Shown here piece by piece: positions 44,215-55,499 of a stretch of 64,000 bases of DNA. Made by a program: the position numbers and the translations under genes. The notes beneath the pieces were generated by a model, which did no database searches, was not told where the DNA came from, and was given only the letters and a program-made list of their open reading frames with translations. Source of the stretch: Harmothoe impar. Taxonomy: Eukaryota > Annelida > Polychaeta > Phyllodocida > Polynoidae. The number at the start of each line of letters is the position of its first letter. Position 1 is the stretch's first letter. The stretch is taken from positions 41,575,360 to 41,639,359 of the forward strand of contig OX381714.1 in the NCBI GenBank assembly GCA_947462335.1. Reading direction: 5' to 3'.

Positions 44215-44280
44215 CCAGTCCATTTTATTGCAAGAGTGAGTGCAGTCCCGGGCACTCACCAATCCCAGACCAATCCAGAG
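44215..44280 (+). CDS. Third exon of the ligand-like gene
   Basis: 66 nt, phase 0 at both ends, after acceptor TATTTTTGCCACAG and before donor GAG|GTATGT. Encodes PVHFIARVSAVPGTHQSQTN plus PE. A P-x-x-H-F-x-A motif directly after a stalk is how TNF homology domains begin (A-H-[LFV]). The exon that would carry the rest of such a domain was not found by 64000. Assignment is inference. Confidence 0.45.
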
Positions 44281-44979
44281 GTATGTCGACATATAAATAA
44301 CCTTGTGGCAGTGTCCCCTGCTGGTTAATACTGGGTTGACATGGCAAGTTACCATTACCACATGGATATTGCACGTTCTGTCTCATTCTGTGCGCATTTA
44401 AAAACAAAAACAAGACTCCCAGCTGTCCCTGACCTCCAGGGTTCCACAATTCCCACAGGCATGAACAGTTCCCTTTCTCCCCCTTGCAATAGGGAATACT
44501 GGTATTAAAATGTTTTATTGATAATATTAGGGACATATAGTATTGGAAATATATATATCAATGGCAATACTTCTAGTAGGACATCTACACAATTTAACTT
44601 TGTAATATATACAGAGGGCAGGAGCATGTATTCAAGGAGTATATTGGGTCAGTGATGAGGATTATGCCCTCAACATACCATGCCTTATTAAGGTGTCAGT
44701 TCTATATAATGCACCTGGCCATTCCTAAAGCATCACCTCTAGCACTGAGCTCAATGAGAGTCCACATTGAGGCCCTGTGCTATACATAGGCGTACACCCC
44801 ACCCATCCTACATATAGGGTTGAGATCCTGTCCCGGCTCCACTCCAACTGATACTGTATGAGTACCAACATGTGGGCCTTTAAGGAGCAAGTAGTAAGTA
44901 GTAGAGGCTGACAATGGAGAGTTGGTGTCCATTATGGTATCCCTCACCCCTTGTACTACTACCTGTGTACAGGTGATCC

Positions 44980-45090
44980 ATACCCCCCCCCCCCCCCCCC
45001 ACAAACACACCAGGTGTTACAATCCCAGCGTCCACCATCAGGTAATCCGGGATCATCCCCCCTCCTCCTCTACACCCCCCCCCCCCCCCA
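44980..45090. repeat. Two poly-C tracts
   Basis: Runs of about 18 C at 44984-45000 and about 15 C near 45076, separated by about 75 bp. Low complexity; the plus-strand open frames across them are proline/histidine-rich artefacts. Confidence 0.8.
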
Positions 45091-45099
45091 GCATCTTAC

Positions 45100-45780
45100 C
45101 CTGACCACCACATGTCCTTCATACACTGTCCCCCACCCTCCTCCTTCCCACAGTCCCCATTCTAACTCTAAGACTACCCTCCTCCTTCTCCAGAACAAGA
45201 ACCCGGCACCAACTACAGACACATGTACTACTCACAGCCTTAAGAACTGGACCATACTCCATTAATAAACTTGCATGTCCCTCGCACATGCAGGTTGACA
45301 AGACTTTTGACATCAAGTCACCTTTATGATAGGAAAGAAACTGCAGAAAACCAGCAGGTTCACAGTTCTGGAAATGGCATTCATGTATGCTCTCATTCAT
45401 ATATCTAGAGCACTTCTAGCGATGTCTCTCGATACTTCTCAGTCAATGAGAGGCATTCATTCATTAATATGACAACACCTGCGTTTATTGGACTCCATAG
45501 TGAGCACTTCCCATGACGATGGCTGCTGCTTGGCATCCCATATCTCATCATGTCACTCCCGACCTATGGCAGCCGATGACACATCCTACGCCTAATGTAA
45601 GCGGGTTTTTGATTGGTTGGTTAAGTCATGTGACCGCAGTGTGAGCCATATTACACGCATGGCGTCCGAAACATTGTCCTGAGGTTGCTGATTGATTAGA
45701 CCAACTTCTGATAGCCCTGGCACTATACCAGGGACTGCTTCAGCACCCAGTGCCTTCTGATAAATGCCCTCAACATACCA
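45100..45780. other. Gene-free stretch
   Basis: No supported exon. ATGCCCTCAACATACCATAC plus CTTATTAA at about 45765 repeats, with one change, a segment near 44667, a short dispersed repeat. Confidence 0.4.
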
Positions 45781-45791
45781 TACCTTATTAA

Positions 45792-45959
45792 CCCTTTAAG
45801 GGCCGCATAGTGCTTTAAGACAGCATGCCCTTTGACATCTGCAGATGCATTCTACTGGCGGTGGACTTAAGTGATAGGCTGCATTATTGCCTTGTTGCAG
45901 TCGTGCATCATGCCGACCAAGATCATACTGTGTTAAAGCACTCTGCAGGCCGTAAAGGG
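45792..45959. mobile_element. TTAA-type MITE, copy 17
   Basis: TTAA at 45788-45791; left end CCCTTTAAGGGCCGCATAGT, right end AAAGCACTCTGCAGGCCGTA plus AAGGG followed by TTAT. One of the copies closest to consensus at the left; the centre is shortened. Confidence 0.85.
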
Positions 45960-46858
45960 TTATTAGCCCTACGTCCACATGTACCAAAATGGCTATGTGC
46001 TGGGCATGTTAATCTGGAGGTCTTCACACACTGGAGGGTGGGATAAGGGCTAATCCGGCCAGGGGCTACACAAGGGGCTCACACCGCCAGCGGCAGCTCA
46101 ATAACAGGGAGACATAATGCGGTGTGGGCAGGGGCGACTTCACCTCTCTGTCTCCAAACAGATGCCACTCACTGGAAGCTTCAGAAATGCCATGACTGAA
46201 TACTTATGGGAAAGCAGTTTTATTCCCTTACAGTGAAATTCCAATTCAAGAGCCCTAAGCTCTATTATTATCAAATGGTGAGGTATAGATTCCAAAATAT
46301 GTTATGTAATAAATTCGTAATGAAATCCCATCCCAAAAAGCAGAAGATATATAACTTCGTCCCAACATAAGAAACCAACAGAGCTATTACACTGTATCTA
46401 ATATTAAATCCAAACTCAAAATCACCTTAGATTTAGCTGCATTATGGCTTAGCTTTACATTGTACTAGATTTGTTCTGTTCATGCAGATTTATCACATCA
46501 AACTCGAATTGGGCCCCACGCATGATTCTTTGTTCTCTGACATGACTATGTATATGGGATGCGTGAATCACGCTTAAGGCTAGGAGGGGCACTAACCAAA
46601 ATCCACTCCCCTTGTCAATCAACTGTCATGTAGTCAGCATGCGTCTTAACCTTTTTTTTACATCCCATAACCAAAACCGACGTTTAAGTCCATTTGTCTC
46701 ATTTCCTGGCTCTGATTGAGTGTGACAACCACCTTAATGGAGGGCGCCTCCTATTTCTGATTAAGAACCTGCAGCTTTGAGGCTTTGAGGCTGTGAGTTT
46801 TTCCTTAATCTTCTAGAGTCACACATCTATTCACCTATTAGTCGTTAAATTGTCATAA

Positions 46859-47109
46859 CCCTTTAAAGGAGGCATAGTGCTTTAATGTAATATGCCCTTT
46901 GTCGACATGATGCATGAATGCATGCAGCCGCCCTGGTGAGGCCAGGCCTGCATTCAAGCATCATTCTGACCCTATATGTTGTTGATACATTGAAAAAGGT
47001 TAGCATGATGCATAAATGCAGCCCTGTCAACGAGACTCGCACCAGGCCTGCATGAATGCATCATGGTGACAAGGGAATAACACATTAAAACACTACGCGG
47101 CCCTAAGGG
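46859..47109. mobile_element. TTAA-type MITE, copy 18
   Basis: Left CCCTTTAAAGGAGGCATAGT, right AAACACTACGCGGCCCTAAG. The internal hairpins GTTAGCATGATGCATAAATG and GCATGAATGCATCATGGTGA are kept. Confidence 0.85.
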
Positions 47110-47590
47110 CTTCTGAAGGCCCTCCAAAATATGTTTGAGTAATTTCCTGTTACTGTCTTTGTTGGTAATTATATTACATCGGTGGTGCATGCTTATCAGG
47201 TGTCAAGTTTGGTTATAATGCATTCCTGGTGAGTCTGTCTGTTTTACTACGGTCTCCTTTCTACCATGTAATCTGTGTATAAAACACCCACTAAACCATC
47301 TACACACAAACGATGTAGACAAGGGTGTCATATATGTTTATAAAGATGCCGAGATCTCTTTTTAGATGCACTTTGAAACGTTACATGATTTGCCTTTTAA
47401 AGCAATCAGCTACAAGCCCCCACCGGTCTGGGACATGCAGGGACTAGACACGGTCACTGTATGCTTGATGTCTTCATCTCTCATTTAGGCTCCACCCAAA
47501 GGAGCTACAGATAAGATAAGGCATGGGGGCTACAGTCAGGTGCGCTGACAGCAGGTTTACATGCAGCGCCCCAGGCCGAAAGGAGAGGCC
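47110..47590. other. Gene-free stretch
   Basis: No supported exon, repeat or RNA gene was seen. Confidence 0.4.
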
Positions 47591-47597
47591 ACCTTAA

Positions 47598-47840
47598 CCA
47601 TTTAAGGTACACATGTTGCTAAAAAATAACATTTGTCATCATGATGCACAACGCAGCCCAAGCGAGTAACTCGTCGGTGCCCCATTGGTGCATCACGCCG
47701 GCCCTACGGGAGTGTCTCAACCCCATAGTGTCGGCATCACGCTTGAATGCAGCACTGGTGAGTTACTTGCCAGGGCTGCATTCATGCATCCTGACGACCA
47801 AGGGCATGATGCATTAAGGTATCATGCCGTCCTTAAAGGG
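47598..47840. mobile_element. TTAA-type MITE, copy 19
   Basis: TTAA at 47594-47597 and 47841-47844; ends CCATTTAAGGTACACATG and GTCCTTAAAGGG. Core GCAGCACTGGTGAGTTACTT followed by GCCAGGGCTGCATTCATGC. Confidence 0.87.
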
Positions 47841-47844
47841 TTAA

Positions 47845-49075
47845 TACCATTACGTGCTAGAAAACAAACAGTCATGGATGTAGTTTACCCCGCTGTTCCC
47901 GCCACAGCACGCACATAGCAATACCTTAAAGTGGTCGCAATCCTTGTAATGATACTTAAATCGTGAGCCAACGCTCCCTGATCACATCTTTACCTGGTTA
48001 GGTTACCCCCAACCTACCTGCCCACCCGCCTCCTCCAGCAGCAATCACCTGAGTAGACAAACTGCTTTAGTCTGACGGCTTTAGTGACTGCTTGAGCTGG
48101 TCAAGTGTCGCTAACCCCATTCACGAGCTGCTCGAGGGACTTGAGAGCAGGTGTGTGTGTGAGGGATCATCTTAGGGAGGGAGAAGGAGTGAGCAGCTCA
48201 GGGTGGAGGCATGAGTGAGCAGTTCAGGGTGGGAGAAGTGGGTTAGGATGGAGCACTTATGGGGTGGGAGGGCGCTATGAGGGAGCAAGTCAACGATAGG
48301 AGTGTGCGGGAGCAACTCATGGCAGCAAACACAACGCAACCACTTGATTGAACGTGGAGGCGTAATCATCCTCTTAACACCCAAATGTACACATCATCAT
48401 TTGTACACGACTTAACCTAATTTCCACTGATTTCACTTCGACAAAAGTAATAAAACTATTAAGTAAAGTTCTACTTCTATTATCAACAGGATGTAATTAA
48501 AACATGTATGTCATGAGTTAAAAGGAACATTTTGTGTGTACTGCAAGTGATCAGTTTCAAGAATAGAGATTGATATACGATGTAAGATGTAGGAGCTTAT
48601 GACTATAGCTTAATACTTAAGTCTTAAGTCAATGACTCATCGCTTAAGGCACACTAAGACTGCTCTACTTTACACTAACAGCTGGTGAGGACCTCCCTCC
48701 TCCTCCTGTGGCTGACATTTGAGGCAGGCGGCGTATCCTCCAGCTGGTGTAGGTGTGAGGTAGTGGGAGTTAGTTGTCTCAATGCCACGGGCTAATGACT
48801 TAACCACAAGATGAGGAGAAGCTCCCGGAAGCCACTCACTCAGTGCATTGAGCAGCTCAGCCGCACTCACCTCACACTATTGTCTCACCAGCTCCTCACC
48901 CACTCCGACCTGCTGCTATTACCAGCCGGTAAATGGTTGTTCTACACAGGCCGCCATCTTGTCTCACCTGGTTATATTGCTTGTTTCTGTAGGTTTGAGC
49001 CTGGCTCCTGTTGGTAGCGAGAGACGCTCTGTGGGATGGAAGTACCAGTGCAAGGTCCTTATCCTACCACTGCTA
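47845..49075. other. Gene-free stretch
   Basis: Contains a purine-rich diffuse repeat (GGAGTGAGCAGCTCAGGGTG, 48180-48260). A good acceptor-like site (TATATTGCTTGTTTCTGTAG) ends at about 48991, but no convincing exon follows. Confidence 0.35.
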
Positions 49076-49079
49076 CCGC

Positions 49080-49345
49080 CGGCACGGCTCTGCTGTCCCA
49101 GCTGCACGCCTTGTTCCCTCCCCTGCCGCTGCTATTGCTCTGCAGTCCCAGCTGCATCACAGCTGCACATCTTGTTCCCTCCCCTGCCACTGCCAGTGCA
49201 GCTTTGCAGTCCCAGCTGCATCACAGCTGCACGCCTTGTTCCCTCCCCTGTCCCTGCTATTGCTGACATGGCACTGCAGTCCCAGCTGCTTCACAGCTGC
49301 AGGCCGGCTCCCTGCCCTGCCGCTGCTACTACCAACATGGCACTG
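49080..49345. repeat. ~75-bp minisatellite
   Basis: Three to four copies of a unit containing GCAGTCCCAGCTGCATCACA and GCTGCACGCCTTGTTCCCTC. Long plus-strand open frames in it (PSCITAA-type) are repeat artefacts. Confidence 0.85.
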
Positions 49346-50025
49346 TAGTGGTGCCCTATATTACGAGCTGCTCCTGTGCTGTGACCTGGTGCTCCTGTTT
49401 GCAGGTTAATTGTGCTCATCTCCCTCGGCACTAATCACCTCTGACCGGTAATCTCCTGCTGACCCTAATCCATGTCGCGCTGCCAACCACTCGCTGCCAA
49501 AAGTCACTCTTTGAAATTAATCTAATGATTAATTCAATCACCCAATTATGTGTTTTTACTGTAGCGGGGAATGCCGCGGTCGCCACCTCCTTCTTTAACG
49601 CTTGTTGATCATATTATTGACGGCACCATTTGGCATCGAGCAAAACGTGAAACCATTGACATTTTATGCTCCTGTTCATGAAGAAGGGAATTAGCCGTTT
49701 ATTAGTTTACACATCGCCTATTATGTGCAGTTAAAATGTGTAGGCCTGCTTTTCTTCCCAGCTCGTCCTTACTTAGCGGATACAACTTGGGGTGGGTGGA
49801 GTGCTTTTTTAACATATGGGACTACGTCATTGTCACGAGCATGACGTAGTCATCCCATTTTGCTTCTTTTATGGTCATGTTATTCTTCACATTATTTCCT
49901 ACAGTTTTTTATCAACTTGCTTGTCAAGAGCTAATATCCAAATGTGTTGTTGGATTCTCCATTCCTTTGGCTGTGGTTATGGCCTTCATGTCATGTTTGA
50001 GGCATGGTGACAAGAACTGAGCTGA
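49346..50025. other. Gene-free stretch
   Basis: AT-rich DNA. An imperfect inverted pair GACTACGTCATTG / CATGACGTAGTC occurs at 49820-49850. No exon supported. Confidence 0.35.
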
Positions 50026-50189
50026 GGTCGAGTTAGTCTAGTAGGAGACGGGGGTTCCCATGCACCCGAACGGTACATTTTTTTAACCAACTTTTTTTCA
50101 ATGCTGAATATGTCTATTTTGATTTTTTCGATGTTCCCAGTGTGAAATATTGTCCCATCACATTTTTCTGGCGGCCATCTTGGATTTCT

Positions 50190-51910
50190 GATGAAATTTT
50201 TGAGATCAAGAGAAAAATCACATTTTCCTCCATAATTTCCAAACCATTGGAGCTACATTCATGATTTTCGCACAGAAGACTAAAAAATGAGGATTCTTTC
50301 TACCATATAAAGGAAAATGACCTTGACCAAGGTCAAGGTCACTAAATCTGACCTTGAATATGAAAAAATCACCAAATTACAGGATATGACTATGTTTCAA
50401 CTCCTATTAAGAAGCCAAAAAAGGTAATTTTCTGCATATTAGGAGTTGTCATCTTAGAACACATCAGTATCATACAACTTAGTTGATAGGAGGTGAAATC
50501 AAAATATCCGTTGCCATGGTAACCAGGTATATCCAAATTTGACCTGGAATTTTTGAGATCAAGAAAAAATCACATTTCCCTCCATAATTTTCAAACCGTT
50601 GGAGCTACATTCATGATTTTCACACAGATAACTAATAAATGAAGCGTCTTTCTACCAAATAAAGGAATATGACCTTGGCCAAGGTCAAGGTCACTAAATT
50701 TGACCTTGAATATGAAAAATTCACCAAATTACAGGATATGACTATGTTTCAACTCCTATTAAGAAGCCAAAAAAGGTAATTTTGTGTATGTTAGGAGTTG
50801 TCATCCTAGAACACATCAGTATCATACAACTTAGTTGATAGGAGGTGAAATTAAAATATCCGTTGCCATGGTAACCAGGTATTTCCAAATTTGACCTGGA
50901 ATTTTTGAGATCAAGAAAAAATCACATTTTCCTCAATAATTTCCAAACCATTGGAGCTACATTCATGATTTTTGCACAGAAGACTAAAAAATGAGGATTC
51001 TTTCTACCGAATAAAGGCAAAATGACCTTGGCCAAGGTCAAGGTCACTAAATTTGACCTTGAATATGAAAGAATCACCAAATTACAGGATATGACTATGT
51101 TTCAACTCCTATTAAGAAGCCAAAAAAGGTAATTTTGTGTATGTTAGGAGTTGTCATCCTAGAACACATCAGTATCATACAACTTAGTTGATAGGAGGTG
51201 AAATTAAAATATCCGTTGCCATGGTAACCAGGTATTTCCAAATTTGACCTGGAATTTTTGAGATCAAGAAAAAATCACATTTTCCTCAATAATTTCCAAA
51301 CCATTGGAGCTACATTCATGATTTTTGCACAGAAGACTAAAAAATGAGGATTCTTTCTACCGAATAAAGGCAAAATGACCTTGGCCAAGGTCAAGGTCAC
51401 TAAATTTGACCTTGAATATGAAAGAATCACCAAATTACAGGATATGACTATGTTTCAACTCCTATTAAGAAGCCAAAAAAGGTAATTTTGTGTATGTTAG
51501 GAGTTGTCATCCTAGAACACATCAGTATCATACAACTTAGTTGATAGGAGGTGAAATTAAAATATCCGTTGCCATGGTAACCAGGTATTTCCAAATTTGA
51601 CCTGGAATTTTTGAGATGAAGAGAAAAATCACATTTTCCTAAATAATTGCCAAACCCTTGAAGCTACATTCATGATTTCCGCACAGATAACTAAAAAATG
51701 AGGATTCTTTTTATCAAAAAAGGAAAATGACCCTGGCCAAGGTCAAGGTCACTAAATTTGACCTTGAATATGAAAAATTCACCAAATTACAGGATATGAC
51801 TATGTTTCAACTCCTATTAAGAAGCCAAAAAAGTTAATTTCGTGCATATCAGTATCATACTAAGTTGATAGGAGGTGAAATTAAAATATCCGTTGCCATG
51901 GTGACTAGGC
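50190..51910 (+). repeat. Left arm: five ~355-bp tandem units
   Basis: Units start at the TTTTTGAGATCAAG word near 50190, 50545, 50896, 51251 and 51604; the fifth is shortened. Units 3 and 4 are almost identical, indicating recent duplication. Each unit carries a palindrome TGACCTTGGCCAAGGTCA (or TTGACCAA variant) followed by AGGTCA, and a second palindrome GTTGCCATGGTAAC. Confidence 0.92.
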
Positions 51911-52448
51911 ATTTATAAGTGAGTAAAACCTCCAGTGCAGGTTATATGCAATATCCTCAAATTCTAGGTGCGGGTAATACAGTAAACTTGGTTACAGGGA
52001 ACTCCCTATTATAACAAGTTTTAGTTACAACAAACTAATTTGCTTGTTCCCAATTTTTACCCATTCATTTCTATCGTAAAGAAAATTGGTTATAAGAAAG
52101 TACTGTTGGTCTGAAATTGGTTATAACAAAGTAAATCTTACATTTAGAAATTAAATCCACACATTTTTAAGGGAAATTGATGTTATTCTACTCCATAAAA
52201 CTAACACGAAACTTTATGGAATACAGTTGTCTCATTGATTTAAGCGAGGGGAGCCGTATTTAACACCCCCCGTGAAATAACCCATGGCCGTATTTCACGA
52301 CCCTGTGACGTCATCAAAATGGCAATTTGTTTACATTTGAACGGCGCGGAAAAAAAGCTATTTAAGCTGATTTAGGCACTAAATTACTATGGTAATTTAA
52401 TTTGAATCGAAAAAGGGTAAAAAATAAACACATAGGTTCACTCATTTA

Positions 52449-52563
52449 GGTCTGTTGACTGGGTTATTTCACTTGTTGAAGTTAGTGCCGCATTTCACTC
52501 GGCCTATGGCCTCGTGAAATACAGCCCCAACTTCAACTCGTGAAATAACCCAGTCAACAGACC
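52449..52563. repeat. 115-bp hairpin
   Basis: GGTCTGTTGACTGGGTTATT at the left and AATAACCCAGTCAACAGACC at the right are exact complements, and the pairing continues inward (TCACTTGTTGAAGTT / AACTTCAACTCGTGA with one mismatch) to arms of about 35 bp around a ~45-nt loop. A related TTTCACGA / CGTGAAAT theme occurs just upstream at 52270-52300. Confidence 0.9.
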
Positions 52564-53329
52564 AAAAATCGTGAACAGTTGTCTATGTATCGATAATTAA
52601 TGCCAACCCCATGTAGAAAGAGTACTGTTGGTGGGCATAGGGGGATACTAGCTCTTACAGAGAGAGAAAAACCTCAGACTAGAGAGGTGCCTCCACATTC
52701 CAGAGGGATGCCCTCAGACTAAGAATAGGTCATAGGGAGGCCCTCACACTAGGCACACCTCATAGAGAAGCCCTCACACTAGGCATACCTCATAGGAGGG
52801 TGTTAAAGAATGAAGTAATGTGTCAATCATGAAATCATCGCATTGTCAAACAAAATCCCTTGTTAAGAGGGAAGTCCCGGCTTCCTATAACTGCCCTTGT
52901 AATAACCTGTTTATCTCTGTATATACAGTAAGGTGATTGGGGTTGGGAGGATGCAGGAAAGGTTGCACAGTGGTCGGAGGTGGGTGGCAGAAGTGCCCTC
53001 ACTAACCTACTGTCATAGACCCCTTAATACGACATGGCCATTTCTGAAGCCGACATGGTGACATGGCCTTTAGGGGCATGACAAATATTATTGGTTATTG
53101 TATTAGTATGCACTATTTCAAGTCTAGACATTCAACATTTTCTTGCAGTGTGCTCCCTAAGCCCCCTTGTGTTCTTTGCAGGCAGTGCCTAGAGCTCAGG
53201 CTTTAAAAATGCATTGGAATGCACCATTTCAGTTCTAAATATTTCAAAGTTTTGTTGCTGGGGGCCTAATCATCAACATCCTTTAGTAAAACTATTGACA
53301 TTGTGGACATCCCCCATCAAGGGCCCCTT

Positions 53330-53785
53330 CCCTGCCCAGTGGTCAGAGTTCAAAGAACAGAGACCCCTCACTCACCTGTCTAGTGGTCAGGGTGGGAGGG
53401 AAAGAGGTCCCCTCACACACCTGCCAAGTGGCCGGGGTGGGGAGGGACAGAGGTCCCCTCACTCACTTGTCCAGTGGTTGGAGTTCAAAGAACAGAGACC
53501 CCCTCACACACCTGTCCAGTGGTCGGAATGGGGAGGGACAGAGGTCCCCTCACACACCTGTCTAGTGGTTGGGAGTGGCAAAGGGCCCCTCACACCCCTA
53601 TCCAGTGATCGGGGTGGGGAGGGACAGAGGTCCCCTCACTCATCTGTCCAGTGGTTGGAGGTGAGAGTGGCAGAAGCGCCCTCACACACCTGTCCAGTGG
53701 TCAGAGGTGAGAGTGGCAGATATCCCCTCACTCAGCTGTACGGTAGTCGGACTTCAAAGGGCAGAAGTCCCCTCAGTAACCTGAA
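53330..53785. repeat. ~65-bp minisatellite
   Basis: Irregular tandem copies of CAGAGGTCCCCTCACTCACC plus TGTCCAGTGGTCGGAG. The 195-codon plus-strand frame across it has repeats such as SPHSLVQW and is most likely not a protein. Confidence 0.85.
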
Positions 53786-55499
53786 TTATACTTCATTATA
53801 AACAAATTTATAACAGCAGTACTTTGTTCTGAAGAAGGTTTCTTACTATAGAGATGTACAGGAGGAAATCAGATCCTTGCAAATATGTTCGTTATAAACA
53901 AAATTCTCTATAACAGAGTTTGTAATGATGAAGTTTTACTGTATATGGGTTTTTATTAACATCTAAAGAGTTTGGATGTAAAACGACATAAGGGCCAAAA
54001 TAAAAAACAGGGAAAAACTACTTAGAGCCATATATGATAATGGCATTTTAGATATTATACATGCAGGAACTAAGAGCCATACACAAACACATTGTCTGGT
54101 GAGGTGGGTTTATGTCGTTTTGCAAAAAAAAACCTGTATTTTAGGCAGGCCCTATGTACTAGATGAAGACAGTTTGAATAATATTTTTAAACTGTTTTAG
54201 TTTGCCCTAGCCTATGGCTATAAATAATTTGTTCCTGTTTATGCATTTTGGAACTTGTGTCGTTTTGCATCCAAAAAGTTTTTGCATACACCCACAAGCC
54301 TGCAATACATTCACCAGCCTGTCAGTTTTTGCCTGTCATACGTCATATGTCGCTACGTGTTATACGTCCAAACCTACATCCAGCATCTTAGGACTTAGGT
54401 GGGGCAGACTCTAAATTGCATTTCTTTAATGTAAGAATTTTTGAGAACAGGCACTTTCTCCCCTGCTGTACATTTGAAGGTATGATAGATGGTGGACCTG
54501 AGGATATAGTAGTGCACTTGAAGAGATGGTAGTAGATGTGAGGAGGTGGTAATGGATGTGAGGAGGTGGTGGTGGTGGACATGACAAGGTGACATGTAAT
54601 GGACATGGGGAGACTATGGTGGGATTTGCTGTAATTCGACGACTTTTTGAATCTGTTTACATTGACCTTGACCTGGTCTCAAGGTCATATGCTTATGGCA
54701 TTTTCATAGATACTGATTGGATTAATATCTCTGCTGAAGAAGGTCCATATACATGTAACATGAAGTGCCAGCATGCAGATCACATAAACTTTGTCACTTA
54801 GGCTGATTGGTAAAATAGATCAAAAATGAAATGGATGGTTAAGGAGGTCGTTGACAATTAATAGAAAATGGTTATGGAAGGGAGGAGGTTACCTGTATTG
54901 GACATAAGAACAGATAATAGAATTATATCCACAACATTTTTTAGTTTGCCCTGATTTCTTTCACAAAAAAAGTGAAAATGCGTACATAAAGAGTATGCTA
55001 AAATGGCTCAGGAAGCCCCCCCACCCCTGTTTTTATGTACGCTTTTGTATTCATTTACCATAACCCCCGCCCACCCCCCCTGGGTGCGTACATGCTTTAT
55101 GGAAGCAAGAAAAGGCCATTTATTTATGTGTCCTAGCCTACAAACATACCAACACACGATGTTGTAAGTTGAAAAAATAATAATAAGTGTACTTTAGGAC
55201 TAGTTGGATATTTGAAAGAGTCTTTCAGTTTTGGAAATCCTGGACTGTGGAAAATCTGGTCTGGCATTAGTCATTTTACTCTGGATGACCTTGTGGAATG
55301 CTGGTCTTCACCTTTATACGGTCTCTGAGGGCACATTGGTTAGAGCCACCTCAATTCACAAGGGCCTCTCCTTGGTGGTGTTGCTTACCTCAGCCAGTCA
55401 CGCAGTTTTGGATGAGATAGTTATATGTCTCTTCTTTTACAAGATAAACCATGAGAATAAGGAGTCGAAATAGGGCCATATGCTGAAATTTCGTGTCAT

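Larger units (their letters stand above)
51980..53941. mobile_element. TA-flanked Tigger/pogo-like non-autonomous element
   Basis: Begins CAGTAAACTTGG after TA (51978-51979) and ends GAAGTTTTACTG before TA (53942-53943). Subterminal AT-rich words (CTCCCTATTATAACAAG at the left; CTCTATAACAGAG and GTTATAAACAAA at the right) are inverted relatives, with further GTTATAA words inward on both sides. CAGT..ACTG ends with a TA target fit Tc1/mariner-Tigger (pogo) elements. No transposase frame is seen, and the interior holds a hairpin and a minisatellite. Confidence 0.65.

Noticed and set aside
44225..44536. 103-codon minus-strand frame
   Set aside because: It overlaps the plus-strand exon at 44215-44280 and its GTATGT donor region; no similarity or splice sites support it.
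44615..44735. Open phase-0 stretch after an ACAG acceptor-like site (RAGACIQGVYWVSDEDYALN)
   Set aside because: Part of it is a dispersed repeat also found near 45765, the acceptor lacks a good pyrimidine tract, and it ends in a stop.
46162..46235. Possible fourth exon of the ligand-like gene after acceptor TGTCTCCAAACAG
   Set aside because: The acceptor is good, but the phase-0 peptide (MPLTGSFRNAMTEYLWESSF) runs into a stop after 24 codons and does not look like a TNF or C1q strand pattern.
48992..49057. Exon-like segment after a strong acceptor (VGSERRSVGWKYQCK)
   Set aside because: The donor AAG|GTCCTT is poor and the frame runs into a minisatellite. No partner exon found.
53214..53801. 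195-codon plus-strand frame
   Set aside because: Covers an irregular minisatellite within a transposable element. Composition follows the repeat and no homology is recognisable.
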